The translations under genes were made by a program, and so were the position numbers. Of a stretch of 30,022 nucleotides of DNA, positions 1 through 9,333 are shown one piece after another. Origin of the DNA: Chara braunii (Eukaryota > Streptophyta > Charophyceae > Charales > Characeae); the NCBI GenBank assembly GCA_003427395.1, contig BFEA01000712.1:277905-307926 (forward strand), in the 5' to 3' direction. The notes beneath the pieces were generated by a model, which did not search any database, was not told the DNA's origin, and saw only the letters and a list, made by a program, of their open reading frames with translations. Every line of letters starts with the position of its first letter. Position 1 is the stretch's first letter.

Positions 1-690
1 TTTTGGTGTGCCTTTAGTTCTTGAAAGCTCTCACGACGACGGAGAGGTAGATCTCAAAGTAGAGTTGCTTATTCGTCTGAATATCCGGCGGCTTTTGAAA
101 ATCGGTATATACTTTGGATATTTGTCGGCATTTTATAGTTTGGATATTTTGGATACTTGTCCGCATTTTAGATTGGGTCGACATTTATAGTTCGAATTCT
201 GTTGGTACAAATGTGCGGCTGGTATTTACCGTTTTACTAGTTTATTAGTTTATTATTTTGTCGGTCCCGAGTAGCGGGGCCGAAAATGGGATCGGAACCA
301 GCATAGGAACTTTCGGGGAAGAGACACGATGACACGCAGAGGGTTAGCACGGTACAAATATGCGAGAGGCAAGGCACTCGGCCTCTTTTCGACTGAAGTG
401 CAATAGCACACCTTCCTGAAGATTCCGCCGAGCAAGCGGATGAAACCGGTAGCGGGATTTTGCTCTGTCGATGGTAGAGGGAGAACTGTCTATGGTGACA
501 AGCTACAGTGTTGCGTACGATGTGAGAGAGCAGTCTTGTATGAAGGGTGAACTCAAGAGAGCTATATTTCTCCATGTTTGTTTGGCTGGTCTTTTGAGTT
601 TGTTGTACGAGTCTGTCGTGACTTCTAAGTGTGCATGACGCAAGGGCTGGTCACCGTGTCTCCCGACGGACTGTTGCCGCAGTCTGCCTG
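1..690. other. Unassigned DNA left of element 1
   Basis: No gene is recognised. Positions 8-190 are open on the plus strand and encode a short acidic stretch (HDDGEVDLKVE). It could be the tail of a retroelement ORF, but I cannot place it in a family. Roughly 85-265 is AT-rich with repeated TTTGGATAT/TTTGGATAC motifs. From about 266 the sequence changes to mixed composition beginning TGTCGGTCC, which could be an LTR start, but no matching end was found. The stretch ends where homology to the right LTR of element 1 begins, near 691. Confidence 0.3.
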
Positions 691-1559
691 CCTACTTACC
701 AGGCACTTCACGTGCAGTTTAGGAGGCAAGAGGTAGTCTTCAGGATTCGGCAGCAGCACTCTGGAGGAGCGCTGCAAGAGTAGTAGTAGCGCTAGCAGTA
801 GTCTTCAGCGCTGAGCGCTAGTAGCGTTAGCAGTAGTCTTCAGCGCTCGGCGCTTTTAGGAGCTAGAGTAGAGTAGTACTAGAGAGAGAGAGATTGGGCG
901 GAGGCCAGGGATACTTACCTGCAGCGCCATAGCTCCAGCTTCGCCTTCAAGGTACCTGTAGCACAGCCTATCTTCACAGGTTAGTACCTGGCATATGAGA
1001 GAGATTGAGTTCTTCTTCCTCCTCTACACCATCTCCCTCTCACCCTCTCACTACCTGACTTCATTGCGTCAGCAGACTATGAGTGAGCGGGCTTGGTGAC
1101 ATTTGGATCCAGACTCGACATTGGGCTTCAGAGATTTTGACGAGGGATTATTTGGGACTTGTAACAAAGACTTCGTGTTGAGGACATTCCCATCTCTGCC
1201 CTCTTCATCTGTGCATGATTTGGACCTGGCGCATTCTTCATGTGTGTAGCTCCAGGTCCCTTCACACCTTGTGATGAGGATGATGTATGTTTGGTCTGCA
1301 TTGCAACATTGATTGGGCTAGTCATTGGTATTCTAGCATTCTGCTGCGCTGTCTTGCATTACGTGATAGAGGTCAGTCCCGGTCAGGTCAGGACTTGTAT
1401 CCAGGTCTTCACCTGCACTATTAAGCACCATTTTTGTATGTATCAGAATGTACACTGCTTGTTGAGATTTCACTTGCACTGCATTGTCCATTCAATCCTT
1501 TTTATCACATTGCGGATCCTCGGTTTTTTTGTGTACATCGCCCATCTGGGCATGTAACA
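691..1559 (+). repeat. 5' LTR of element 1, truncated (U3 missing)
   Basis: This stretch matches about 8387-9269 and ends in the same GCATGTAACA. The right LTR continues 380 bp further upstream and includes a TATA box; none of that is present here, and the sequence before 691 is unrelated. The retained part carries a purine-rich GAGA tract near 880, two copies of an AGCAGTAGTCTTCAGCGCT-like block around 793-857 with self-complementary AGCGCT ends, and TGGTCTGC-type sequence near 1290. The promoter half of the LTR is therefore gone and this copy could not start its own genomic RNA. Confidence 0.88.
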
Positions 1560-1561
1560 GT

Positions 1562-1573
1562 TCGTATCAGAGC
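1562..1573 (+). other. Primer-binding site, tRNA-iMet type
   Basis: Two bases after the LTR end, TCGTATCAGAGC matches the usual plant PBS TGGTATCAGAGC at 11 of 12 positions. This site pairs with the 3' end of initiator methionine tRNA to prime minus-strand DNA synthesis. Its position next to the LTR end at 1559 independently confirms that boundary. Confidence 0.88.
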
Positions 1574-2425
1574 TCCACATGTGAATCAGGACAACCTGAT
1601 CTGACACGTGTGCGGGAACTAGGTAGCTGATTAGTCTTGATTGATTGATTAGAGCACACTATTTAGCCCCCAAAATCACGATTTGGACCTCACTGCCGAA
1701 AATCGTTTTTTTTTTCCTTTTCTGGATTTTGTTTTCCCGCTATTTCTGTTGTGGAAAATCGCAATAGCGCAACACCTGAAATTTCCGTTTTCGTTTTTCT
1801 GCTGAAAATTCGAAATTTTGTTGTTGGAAATCCGGAATATCTTTTTTTCAAAAAATTCGATATCTTTTGCAATTTCCCGTTATTGGAAATCCGGAATTTT
1901 TTTTTTTCGAAATTCGTTTTTCTGAAAACGGTACGGGAAATACCTCTTGCCATTATCATTTTCCAAACTGCGCGTACTCTCATCTGAGGAATTTCGAATA
2001 TTTGTTTGTAGTTTCTTTTCGGAATTCTTATCGGACACTCGTCTACAGTCTGAAGGTTTGGAATTTTTTCTCATTCATAATTTCGCACTTCAGGGGGAAT
2101 TGGTAGGCCTACTGAACTTGCAAACGAGTATTTTCTTTTTTTTTCTCGAAATTTTTGCAGAGTTCAAACTTCGCTTTTTTTTTTATTAGTGGCTCCTTAT
2201 CTGGGCGATTTATCCCACCCAGCCTTCCCCACCTACGTTGTTGCCCCCTCTGGTCTTACCTTCTCTATCATTCTCCGGGTACCTCCTGCGGCAGCATTGG
2301 TAAGATGCCACGTCACCGGACCACGTTAGCAGGCCATGTCCGTCAGCAGGCCACTTCAGCCGACCATGTCAGCAGGACACGTCAGCCGACAGCAGTGCCA
2401 CGCCAGCAGGCCCCCGGCTTGGTCT
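1574..2425 (+). other. Element 1 leader, T-rich, non-coding
   Basis: No gene is seen. Positions 1690-2190 are strongly T-rich, with several runs of 8-11 T, and the motif TTGGAAATCCGGAAT occurs twice 59 bp apart (1824 and 1883). Open frames occur on both strands here only because of the biased composition. From 2308 to 2412 there are irregular copies of a CGTCAGCAGGCCA-like unit just before gag. These are open in the gag frame, so a start at 2336 is possible, but 2426 looks more natural. Confidence 0.6.
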
Positions 2426-3889
2426 ATGCTCACGCGCTCGCAAACAGCCGTCATGGACCAGAAGTCCGCGGAAACGGACGAGGCCTATCAGGCCCGGATG
2501 CTGCTTCTGATTACCGAAGCTAAGCAACGGTCAGATGCAGTGGCAGCCGCAGCAAAGCAGAAGGCAGAGGATGCCGAGAAGGTACGTTTGTTGGCAATCG
2601 AACAGCAGCGCCAGCATGACGAGGTAGCAACAAAGGTTGCCGATGAAGAACGAATTCAACGGCGCGAGAAGATATTCAGCGGAGAGCGAGCTTTGCTCAC
2701 AATGGGAGCGGACTGGCGGGCCGAGGCCGAGAATGGCAAGATGGAAGAGAGTGGAAACAAGATCGCTCTACTAACCTCCTGGCAACATGCATTACACAGC
2801 AGGAGGACATCCACAGCCTCGACGACGCATTGGCTTAAGTCCACAGCCGCCTCCGACAGTCGGAGCAGCGACCCGTCACCACCCTCGATGCCAGCTCTTC
2901 CAACACGTCTGGTCGCCTCAAGGCATTGGACTGCAGTTACAGCAAACCGCAACACAACATTTGGCACAATGGATCTGTACTACTGCCACCCACTCGAGCT
3001 CGGAACTGCGCGATACGACTCCAAGGTTCGATGATCAGGAGATCTTCTGCAGCTCGACAAAGACGGACCCGATTCTATGGTTTCGCAAGTTCGACCATGT
3101 CAGCGAACACAAGCACCACGCGTACTTGTACTCCCGACGGGGGGCACGTGCCAAGCATGGTTGGACAATCCCTTGTCCAAGTACAGAGTGGTGGCTGTCG
3201 ACGTGCACACCAAGATCAATTGGGATGATCTAAAAGCGGCGTGGCATAAGCGGTTCCAAGTAGAGCCACCAGAGATCAAGGCAATGGACAAGTTGATGGT
3301 CTTCAAACAAGGCACGCTGCCGAGTGTTGATTGGATTGCCCAGTACCAACGCTTGACATTCGTTCCAGACATCCAAATGGGCTTCAAGGCCATCAAACAC
3401 TACATCTTGAGGCCGTGTCCGACGTTGGGCAATGCCTTGACTCACATTGAGGACACCCTGACGACACCGGCACAGCTCTTCGATAAGGCTGCGCAGATTA
3501 TTGTCACGAACAAGGAGGCTAAGAACCTCCAACGTTCGTCTACGACAGGCCCAAGTGGAGATCAGCATCGGACGAAAGTGGCCGTGGTCGCGGCGGCAAC
3601 GCCAATCGATCAAACTAGCGAGGCAGTGTCTGCCAATGAAGGGGACAGACTCGCAGCCGCCCGGGATGGTGGCCTTCCCGGCAAAGGCCGAGGACGCGGC
3701 AAGCCGAAGACAAACACCGCATCTAGCCTCGGGCCCGACGCAGCAGCTCCAGCCCCATGGTCCCACTACGGTCTCTTCGAATAGGCGTGCAAGGCATGCA
3801 CGAGATTCCGCTATTGTATATGGTGCAACAACGATCTCCACGAGACAGTGGGCTGCTCGTGGAAAGGCAAGGGCACATCGGGAAACTGA
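2426..3889 (+). pseudogene. gag: gag (capsid/nucleocapsid) of element 1, broken
   Basis: Gag packages the retrotransposon RNA into cytoplasmic particles. The N-terminal part (2426 to about 2790) is a charged, Ala/Glu/Lys-rich, probably coiled-coil region. The frame then changes near 2790-2850 and returns near 3140, so the capsid core is split over two frames; its recognisable part (WDDLKAAWHKRF, about 3220-3260) is typical of the retrotransposon Gag family. A TAG at 3782 interrupts the frame, yet directly after it the same frame encodes a CX2CX4HX4C zinc knuckle (Cys at 3815 and 3824, His at 3839, Cys at 3854), before a TGA at 3887. The start at 2426 (MLTRSQ) is preferred over 2336 because the upstream stretch is simple repeat. 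Confidence 0.85.
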
Positions 3890-3940
3890 GCACCGCCGAG
3901 AGTGAGTCGACGACACTCTCGACGCCTTCGGAACTAGTCG

Positions 3941-4044
3941 CTTAGTGGGTGACCGCCCTTCGTTCCGAGGCACACGCGGAAGTCGATAGTCCCTTAGTGG
4001 GTGACCGCCCTTCGTTCCGAGGCACACGCGGAAGTCGATAGTCC
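3941..4044 (+). repeat. 52-bp exact tandem duplication
   Basis: Two copies (3941-3992 and 3993-4044) of a block beginning CTTAGTGGGTGACC lie between gag and protease. The unit is not a multiple of three, so the duplication itself shifts the reading frame. The copies appear identical by eye, suggesting a recent event compared with the age of the element. Confidence 0.9.
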
Positions 4045-4860
4045 TCTTCTATATTCTTATGAGGACTATGCTGCCCGGCTCGTTCCTACACTGGATACTT
4101 GTGCTCAAGGACGAGACGTGTGTGCGGCATCTTCTCCGTTCGGCAGCGGCAACGTATCTTCTTCAAGTGGTTCCTCACGGGATTCGGCACGCGAGTTCAA
4201 CATAGAGGTATTGGACCCGCTCACGCTTGAGGATTTCGCATGGCTTCCTCCCCCGACCACGGGCCGCTTGCCGGGACCGCAATGCGCAGCGTTATGCGCT
4301 CATCTTCACACATACTTATCCTATGCACCACCAACTTCGCCGACGATGACGAAGTCGAGGTGGGGGACATCCTTGCATATGTTACCAAGGTGGCCCGCGA
4401 GTTTCGCAATCAGCGGTACGACGACAACAACGCACCACTCCTCTATGTCCGCATCCAAGTTGGGCAAGCATCCTACAACGCTTTGTTGGATAGCGGCCCA
4501 TCTCACAATTTTATGAGTCAAGCCTTTATGCAAAGGGTTGGCCTTGGCGCACAAGTTCGGAGGAAGGCAAACCCGACGGCAATCACGTTGGCGGACGGAT
4601 GGACGCAGCAACTTATCAACTGCTACATCGAGGCCGCACCAGTGTATATTGCACCTCGTGCATGCGAACCGGTGACGTTCGACATTTTGGACACGGACTT
4701 CGACATTATTTTGGGAATGCCTTGGCTTGCAAGTGCGGATCACATGGTCAACTTCCACCGACGGACTCTTACCATTCACGACACTTTCAGCGCCGAAGTG
4801 TCGTGTACTATTCCTCTTCCACACCCTTCGATCCGATGCCAAGTGGTGATGGTCAAGTGA
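4045..4860 (+). pseudogene. Retropepsin-like protease region of element 1, broken
   Basis: This region would encode the aspartic protease that matures the Gag-Pol polyprotein. Frame 2 carries the linker (LEDFAWLPPPTTGRLP, about 4225-4275). Near 4340 the reading shifts to frame 1, which holds the protease core: the active-site motif LLDSG (about 4485-4500) is followed by PS where DSGA/DTGA is usual, and the flap/second half ends with DIILGMPWL (about 4705-4735), the standard Ty3-type motif. The frame reaches TGA at 4858 but continues in the same frame into the reverse transcriptase, so this is an internal stop, not a gene end. Confidence 0.85.
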
Positions 4861-5960
4861 TTCCGGGCTAGTTGTGCTTACGAGCAGCTCGACGAAGTCA
4901 ACCTATGCTTCTTATGGACCATCGCGGTAGCCGACACTTTACCCAGAGACTTGTCTTCGGACCCCCTTGTGGTGGGGTTGCTTAACGAGTTCGCCGACAT
5001 CTTTGAGTCACCTACCATTGTTGTGTCGGATCGGCCAATCTCTCACGAGATCATTCTTGAGGCCGGTGTCGTGTTGCCGAAAGGTTGCATTTATCGCATG
5101 AGCGAGGAGGAGCTTACGATCCTCCGCACGCAACTCGATGACTTGTTGGACAAGGGCTGGATCCACCCTAGTAGCTTTCCGTAAGGAGTGCTAGTCCTCT
5201 TCGTACGGAAGAAGAACAAGGATCTACGATTGTGCATCGACTACCACAAATTCAACGCGCAAACCGTCAAGAATGCGGGGCCTCTTCCTCGCATCGACGA
5301 TCTTCTTGAGCGATTGGGCAGCGCGGAGTATTTTTCTAAGTTGGATTTGAAGTCGGGATATCATCAAATCTCGATCTGACTGAACGATCGCTACAAATCC
5401 ACGTTCAAGAGGCGGTATGGGCATTTTGAGTGGGTGGTCATGCCTGTTGGCCTCACCAACGCCCCGACAACCTTTTAAGCGGCAATGGGCTACAAATCCA
5501 CGTTCAAGACGCGATATGGGCATTTTGAGTGGGTGGTCATGCCTGTTGGCCTCACCAACACCCCGACAACCTTTCAAGCGGCAATGACTAACGAGTTCCG
5601 TGCGATGTTGGACCGGTTCGAGTTGGTCTACTTAGATGACATTCTCGTCTATAGCCAGATATTGGAGGATCATCTTGGGCACCTTCGACGAGTGTTGGAG
5701 ACGCTCAGCCGTGCCAAGTACGAGGCCAACCGCGTCTAGTGTGAATTTGTCCGGCAAGAGCTGAAATACTTGTGCCATTTTGTCAAACCGAAGGGCATCA
5801 GTCCGCTGTCGGACAAGATTCAAGCCATCCAAGAGTGGTCGGAACCACGGAACGTCACGGATGTCTGTTTGTTCCTCGACCTTGCCGGCTACTACCAATG
5901 TTTCATCAAGGGATACTCAAAGATCACAACCCACTTGACCAAGCTTCAATGCGAGGATTG
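4861..5960 (+). pseudogene. Reverse transcriptase of element 1, broken
   Basis: This is the RNA-dependent DNA polymerase that copies element RNA. It is readable in frame 1 throughout but stopped at TAA 5182, TGA 5377, TAA 5476 and TAG 5737. Visible blocks in order are DRPISHEI (about 5030), KGWIHPS (about 5155), VLFVRKKNKDLRLCIDY (about 5195), the first catalytic Asp region KLDLKSGYHQI (about 5337-5370), [10 protein letters not shown], and the catalytic YLDD (5629-5640). The middle block is duplicated in frame (see 5390-5587). The second copy still has CAA where the first has TAA at 5476, so that stop arose by C-to-T change after duplication. Thumb and connection follow up to the RNase H. Confidence 0.93.
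5390..5587 (+). repeat. 99-bp in-frame tandem duplication inside reverse transcriptase
   Basis: Copies 5390-5488 and 5489-5587 begin GCTACAAATCCACG. The unit is exactly 33 codons, so the frame is kept. It repeats the polymerase block that contains [10 protein letters not shown] and the segment just before YLDD. The copies differ at a handful of bases, including the stop at 5476 in the first copy only. A protein with this insertion would not be expected to fold as a normal polymerase. Confidence 0.92.
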
Positions 5961-6445
5961 GCCGTTTGACTTCGGAGAGGATGCGCAGGAATCATTTTTG
6001 GCTCTCAAAGCCGTGCTATTACCTGCAGAGGTCTTGCGCATATACGACCCGCTATTGCCAACGAGCCTCACTACGGATGCGTTCGGCTATGGAGTTGGTG
6101 TCGTCCTTGAACAACACGATGGCGTGGACTGGCACCCGGTCGATTACTTCAGCAAGAAAGTGCCCGTCGTGCACTCCATTGATGATGCATGTAAGGAGGA
6201 GTTCCTAGCCTTCGTCCACGCGCTCAAGCGGTGGCGGCACTTCCTCCTTGGTCGAAGTCAATTCCAATGGGTGACGGACAACAATCCGTTGGTCTTCTAC
6301 AAGACCCAAGACACCGTCAATAGCATCATCGCCCGTTGGATGACTTTCATCGACCAATTCGACTTCTTTCCCGATTACATTCGGGGAAGTCTAACCATTT
6401 TGCGGACGCTCTTTCACGGCGTCGGGATCATTGTACCGCACTCGA
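5961..6445 (+). pseudogene. RNase H domain of element 1
   Basis: This domain degrades the RNA strand of the RNA-DNA hybrid during reverse transcription. The acidic catalytic residues expected for the family are visible in order: Asp in TTDAFGYG (about 6073-6096), Glu in KEEFLAF (about 6196-6215) and Asp in VTDNNPLVF (about 6271-6297). The C-terminal hallmark GKSN..ADALSR is present but lies in frame 0 (6384 to about 6440), while the sequences before and after it are in frame 1. Two small compensating indels therefore bracket about 55 bases. Confidence 0.88.
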
Positions 6446-6540
6446 CCTTCGAGATCGGTGACAACCTGCGGGGCAGCTTCATCCATGGTTACCATGCCGA
6501 CCCCGAGTTTCGAGACAAGTATGCGAATTGCTCCTCTCCT

Positions 6541-7465
6541 AATCCGGCGCCTTCTCACTACCGGATCCAAGAGGGGTACTTGCTTGTCCACACACGGGGG
6601 AAGGACCTTCTTTGCATACCGAGTGACTCTCACTTGCGTACACGGCTTCTTGGCAAGTTCCACGATGATCCTGCCATCGGACACTTTGGAGTCAATCGCA
6701 CGATTGGCCGACTTCGCGAGCGATTTTGGTGGCCCGGCCTTCTCGGCGACGTCACACACTATTGCGAGTCATGCGAGGTTTGGTGACGCTGCAAATTCCT
6801 CAACCATCGTCCGTACGGCGAGTTGCGACCATTACCGGTCCCCTTGCGCCGAAGGGAAGTGATTGCCATGGACATTATCGGGTCGTTCCCAAGCACAAGA
6901 CCGGTGTGGATGGGATTCTCACAGCAGTTGACTGACTCACCAAGTTCGCCATGTTTTTGCCTTGCCGCTATCATGCCAAGGCACCGGAATTGGTCGAGGT
7001 TCTTTACGCCGGTTGGATTCGAACCAAGGGTTACCCCAAGGAAATCGTCTGCGACCACGACACTCGGTTCATGTCCGATTTTTGGTTGGTGCTCACGAAA
7101 CGATGGGGCTCATCTCTCAAGCCAAGTTCGGCTCGCCACACCCAAACCGATGGCCAAACAGAGAGGGCGCATCAGACGGCACAGGTCCTCCTTCACACTC
7201 GCATCCGTCCCGACCAAAAGGATTGGGTTGAGCGGTTGCCGGATGTCGAGTTGGCATACAACTCGTCCATCTACACGATTATTGGGATGTGGCCCTTTGA
7301 GTTCGAGGACGGCTCGCCGGTCACTTCTCTGCTGGACACAATCATTCCACGAACAACCGAGAGCGACGAGCATCTTCCTTTCTTGCGTCGGATGCAAGAG
7401 CTATTTGTCAAGGCACGCGGCCAGATGGCTAAGATGCAGCAACGCATGAGCCAACAGGCCAATTC
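6541..7465 (+). pseudogene. Integrase zinc-binding and catalytic core of element 1, broken
   Basis: Integrase inserts the element's DNA into the host genome. An HHCC zinc-binding region is visible: the two His in HDDPAIGH (about 6661-6685) and CESC (about 6766-6777). The next Cys-rich turn is damaged by TGA at 6784. The catalytic acids follow: Asp in IAMDII (about 6865), then a frame change near 6888 and a TGA at 6933, Asp in CDHDTRF (about 7050-7070) and Glu in DGQTERAH (about 7149-7172). The core ends with ELAYNSS (about 7249-7269). The DDE triad survives despite the broken frame, consistent with neutral decay. Confidence 0.92.
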
Positions 7466-8056
7466 CGCGCCGACGATCTCGTTTGGGTTTCCTCGGCGGA
7501 GTTCAGCCTTGAACAAGATATCTCTCGCAAGCTCCTCCCGAAATGGATGGGGCCCTGGCCAATCATGGCACCCAGTGGGGATGCACCTGAAGGACCTTCC
7601 TTCACCATTCAGGTGCCCGCCCACTTGCCCATCTACCTGGTCTTTCATTGCTCCAAGTTGACTCTTTACACGCCAGCGGAACATGACGATTTCCCCGGGC
7701 GACGATCGCAAGACCCACCCTCTATGGACGGTTTTCAAGAGGTCGGCAACATCATCTCCCAGCAGCGCTACGGCAACAGGCCAACCGAGTACTTGGTACA
7801 CTTTGTGTACTGCACTCACAAAGCTGACTGTTTGTTGACCCGTGCGGAACTCCAAGCAACAGCTCCGGATATTCTCGCGCACTACGAACGTAAGATGCAA
7901 GGCAAGCCGGTATCTTCGGCTCCACATGGCACCCGCGTCCAGGTTCCACCTTCAAATCGTCAACTTCACCCTCGACCTGGCTTGACCTCACAAGGAGGGG
8001 GGGGTGTTACCTACTGCGCCTGCAACAGGCTGCACAGGCCATTTTCAGGCCCGTGA
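7466..8056 (+). pseudogene. Integrase C-terminal domain and chromodomain of element 1
   Basis: A frameshift near 7465 moves the reading to frame 2. The SH3-like C-terminal part follows (VWVSSAEF, LPKWMGPWPI, FHCSKL, about 7480-7665). About 7735-7895 encodes a chromodomain-like segment (EVGNIIS...TEYLVHF...LTRAELQATAPDIL). In chromoviruses this domain binds modified histones and steers integration to heterochromatin. The usual aromatic/Trp in the LVHFKSC-W region is altered here (ADCLLTR). The frame passes through the polypurine tract and ends only at TGA 8054, about 50 bases inside the right LTR. Confidence 0.82.
7992..8004 (+). other. Polypurine tract of element 1
   Basis: AAGGAGGGGGGGG sits immediately before the LTR start TGTTAC at 8005. 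This is the expected place and composition for the RNase H-resistant primer of plus-strand synthesis. Confidence 0.9.
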
Positions 8057-9269
8057 CGTTTTCAGGCCAAAGCCTGAAAACAAGGGCCTGAAAACAAGGG
8101 CCTACAGGCCTTGTGTCATTTCAGCCATTTCAGGGCCTTTTCGGCCCTGAGTCTTTTCAGCCTGAAACTGAGGGCCATTTTCAGGCCCTCATCAGATCGA
8201 CACGCCCTGAAACTCAGGCACCAAACCAGGGTTCTAGCACAGGCCATTTTGGGCCTGTTTTCAAGACATCCCCTGGTTGAGCTTCAACGCCAGGGTCTGG
8301 CACGTCTCGGCATTGGCAAGAGCAGCCTCCTGGACGGGCCAGCACTATATAGGACTGGCCCGCCCTGCAGGCCGGTAGGTAGTTCCTAGATACTTCCCAG
8401 GCACTTCACGTGCATTTCAGGAGGCAGGAGGTAGTCGTCAGGATTCGGCAGCAGCACTCTGGAGGAGCACTGCAGGAGTAGTAGTAGCGCTAGCAGTAGT
8501 CTTCAGGGCTGGGCGCTATTAGCGTTAGCAGTAGTCTTCAGCACGGGGCGCTCTTAGGAGCTAGAGTAGTACTAGAGAGAGAGAGATTGGGCGGAGGCCA
8601 GGGATACTTACCTGCAGCGCCATAGCTCCAGCTTCGCCTTCGAGGTACCTGCAGCACAGCGCCATCTTCACAGTTTAGTACCTGGCATATGAGAGAGAGA
8701 GAGTTCTTCTTCTTCCTCTTCGCAGTCCACCATCTCCCTCTCATCCTCTCGCTGCCTGACTTCACTGCATCAGCAGACTATGGTGACATTTGGATCCAGT
8801 CTCGACATTGGGCTTCAGACATTTTGACGAGGGATTATTTGGGACTTGTAACAAAGACTTGGTGTTGACGACATTCCCATCTCTCCCCCTCCTCTTTGTC
8901 TGTTCCCCTCCTCTTCGTCTGTGCATGATTTGGACCTGGCGCATTCTTCCTGTGTGTAGCGCCAGGTCCTTTCACACCTTGTGATGAGGATGATGTATGT
9001 TTGGTCTGCGTTGCAACCTTGATTGGGCTAGTCATTGGTATTCTAGCATTCTGCTGCGCTGTCTTGCACTACGTGATAGAGGTCAGTCCCGGTCAGGTCA
9101 GGACTTGTATCTAAGTCTTCCCCTGCGCTATAAACCACCATTTGTGTATGTATCAGAATGTACACTGCTTGTTGAGATTTCACTTGCACTGCATTGTCCA
9201 TTCAGTCCTTTTTATCACATTGCGGATCCTCGGTTTTTATATGTACATCGCCGAACTGGGCATGTAACA
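8005..9269 (+). repeat. 3' LTR of element 1, complete (1,265 bp)
   Basis: It starts TGTTAC and ends GTAACA, a perfect 6-bp terminal inverted repeat, directly after the polypurine tract. U3 (8005 to about 8375) is crowded with CAGGCC/GGCCTG and TTTTCAGG-type motifs. A TATA box lies at 8346 within a GGCCAG...CTGGCC palindrome. R/U5 contains duplicated AGCAGTAGTCTTCAG blocks, a GAGA tract near 8575, and a perfect antisense 5' splice-site consensus at 8604-8614. Compared with the left copy it has several small indels, including an extra pyrimidine-rich piece near 8885-8910. Confidence 0.93.
8346..8353 (+). promoter_or_regulatory. TATA box of the element 1 LTR
   Basis: TATATAGG lies about 340 bp into the LTR, flanked by GGGCCAG and CTGGCCC, which can pair across it. 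Transcription would start about 30 bp downstream, near 8377, marking the U3/R border. The left LTR begins its homology only about 10 bp beyond this point. Confidence 0.65.
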
Positions 9270-9333
9270 CGCGCTTTGAACACGAGCATTTGAACGTGCA
9301 CTCAAGTTCAGTGCGTTCAGACGGTGACATAGT

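Larger units (their letters stand above)
691..9269 (+). mobile_element. Element 1: decayed Ty3/Gypsy chromovirus
   Basis: The order is truncated LTR, initiator-Met PBS, leader, gag (CCHC), protease, reverse transcriptase, RNase H, integrase, chromodomain, polypurine tract and full LTR. Integrase lying downstream of RNase H defines Ty3/Gypsy, and the C-terminal chromodomain places it with the chromoviruses. The coding part needs three reading frames and carries at least seven in-frame stops, several explained by C-to-T change (for example CAA to TAA at 5476). The two LTRs look about 90-95% identical by eye, which fits an old, inactive copy. No target-site duplication can be tested because the left end is lost. 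Confidence 0.93.

Noticed and set aside
1128-1557. Open frames on both strands inside the LTR (also 8835-9293)
   Set aside because: They lie in R/U5 of the LTR and differ between the two LTR copies by indels; no conserved protein pattern.
3230-4027. 265-codon minus-strand frame opposite gag
   Set aside because: It is the shadow of the gag/protease coding strand; plus-strand motifs (capsid core, CCHC knuckle) explain the region.
9270-9333. Target-site duplication for element 1
   Set aside because: The left end is truncated, so there is no sequence to compare.
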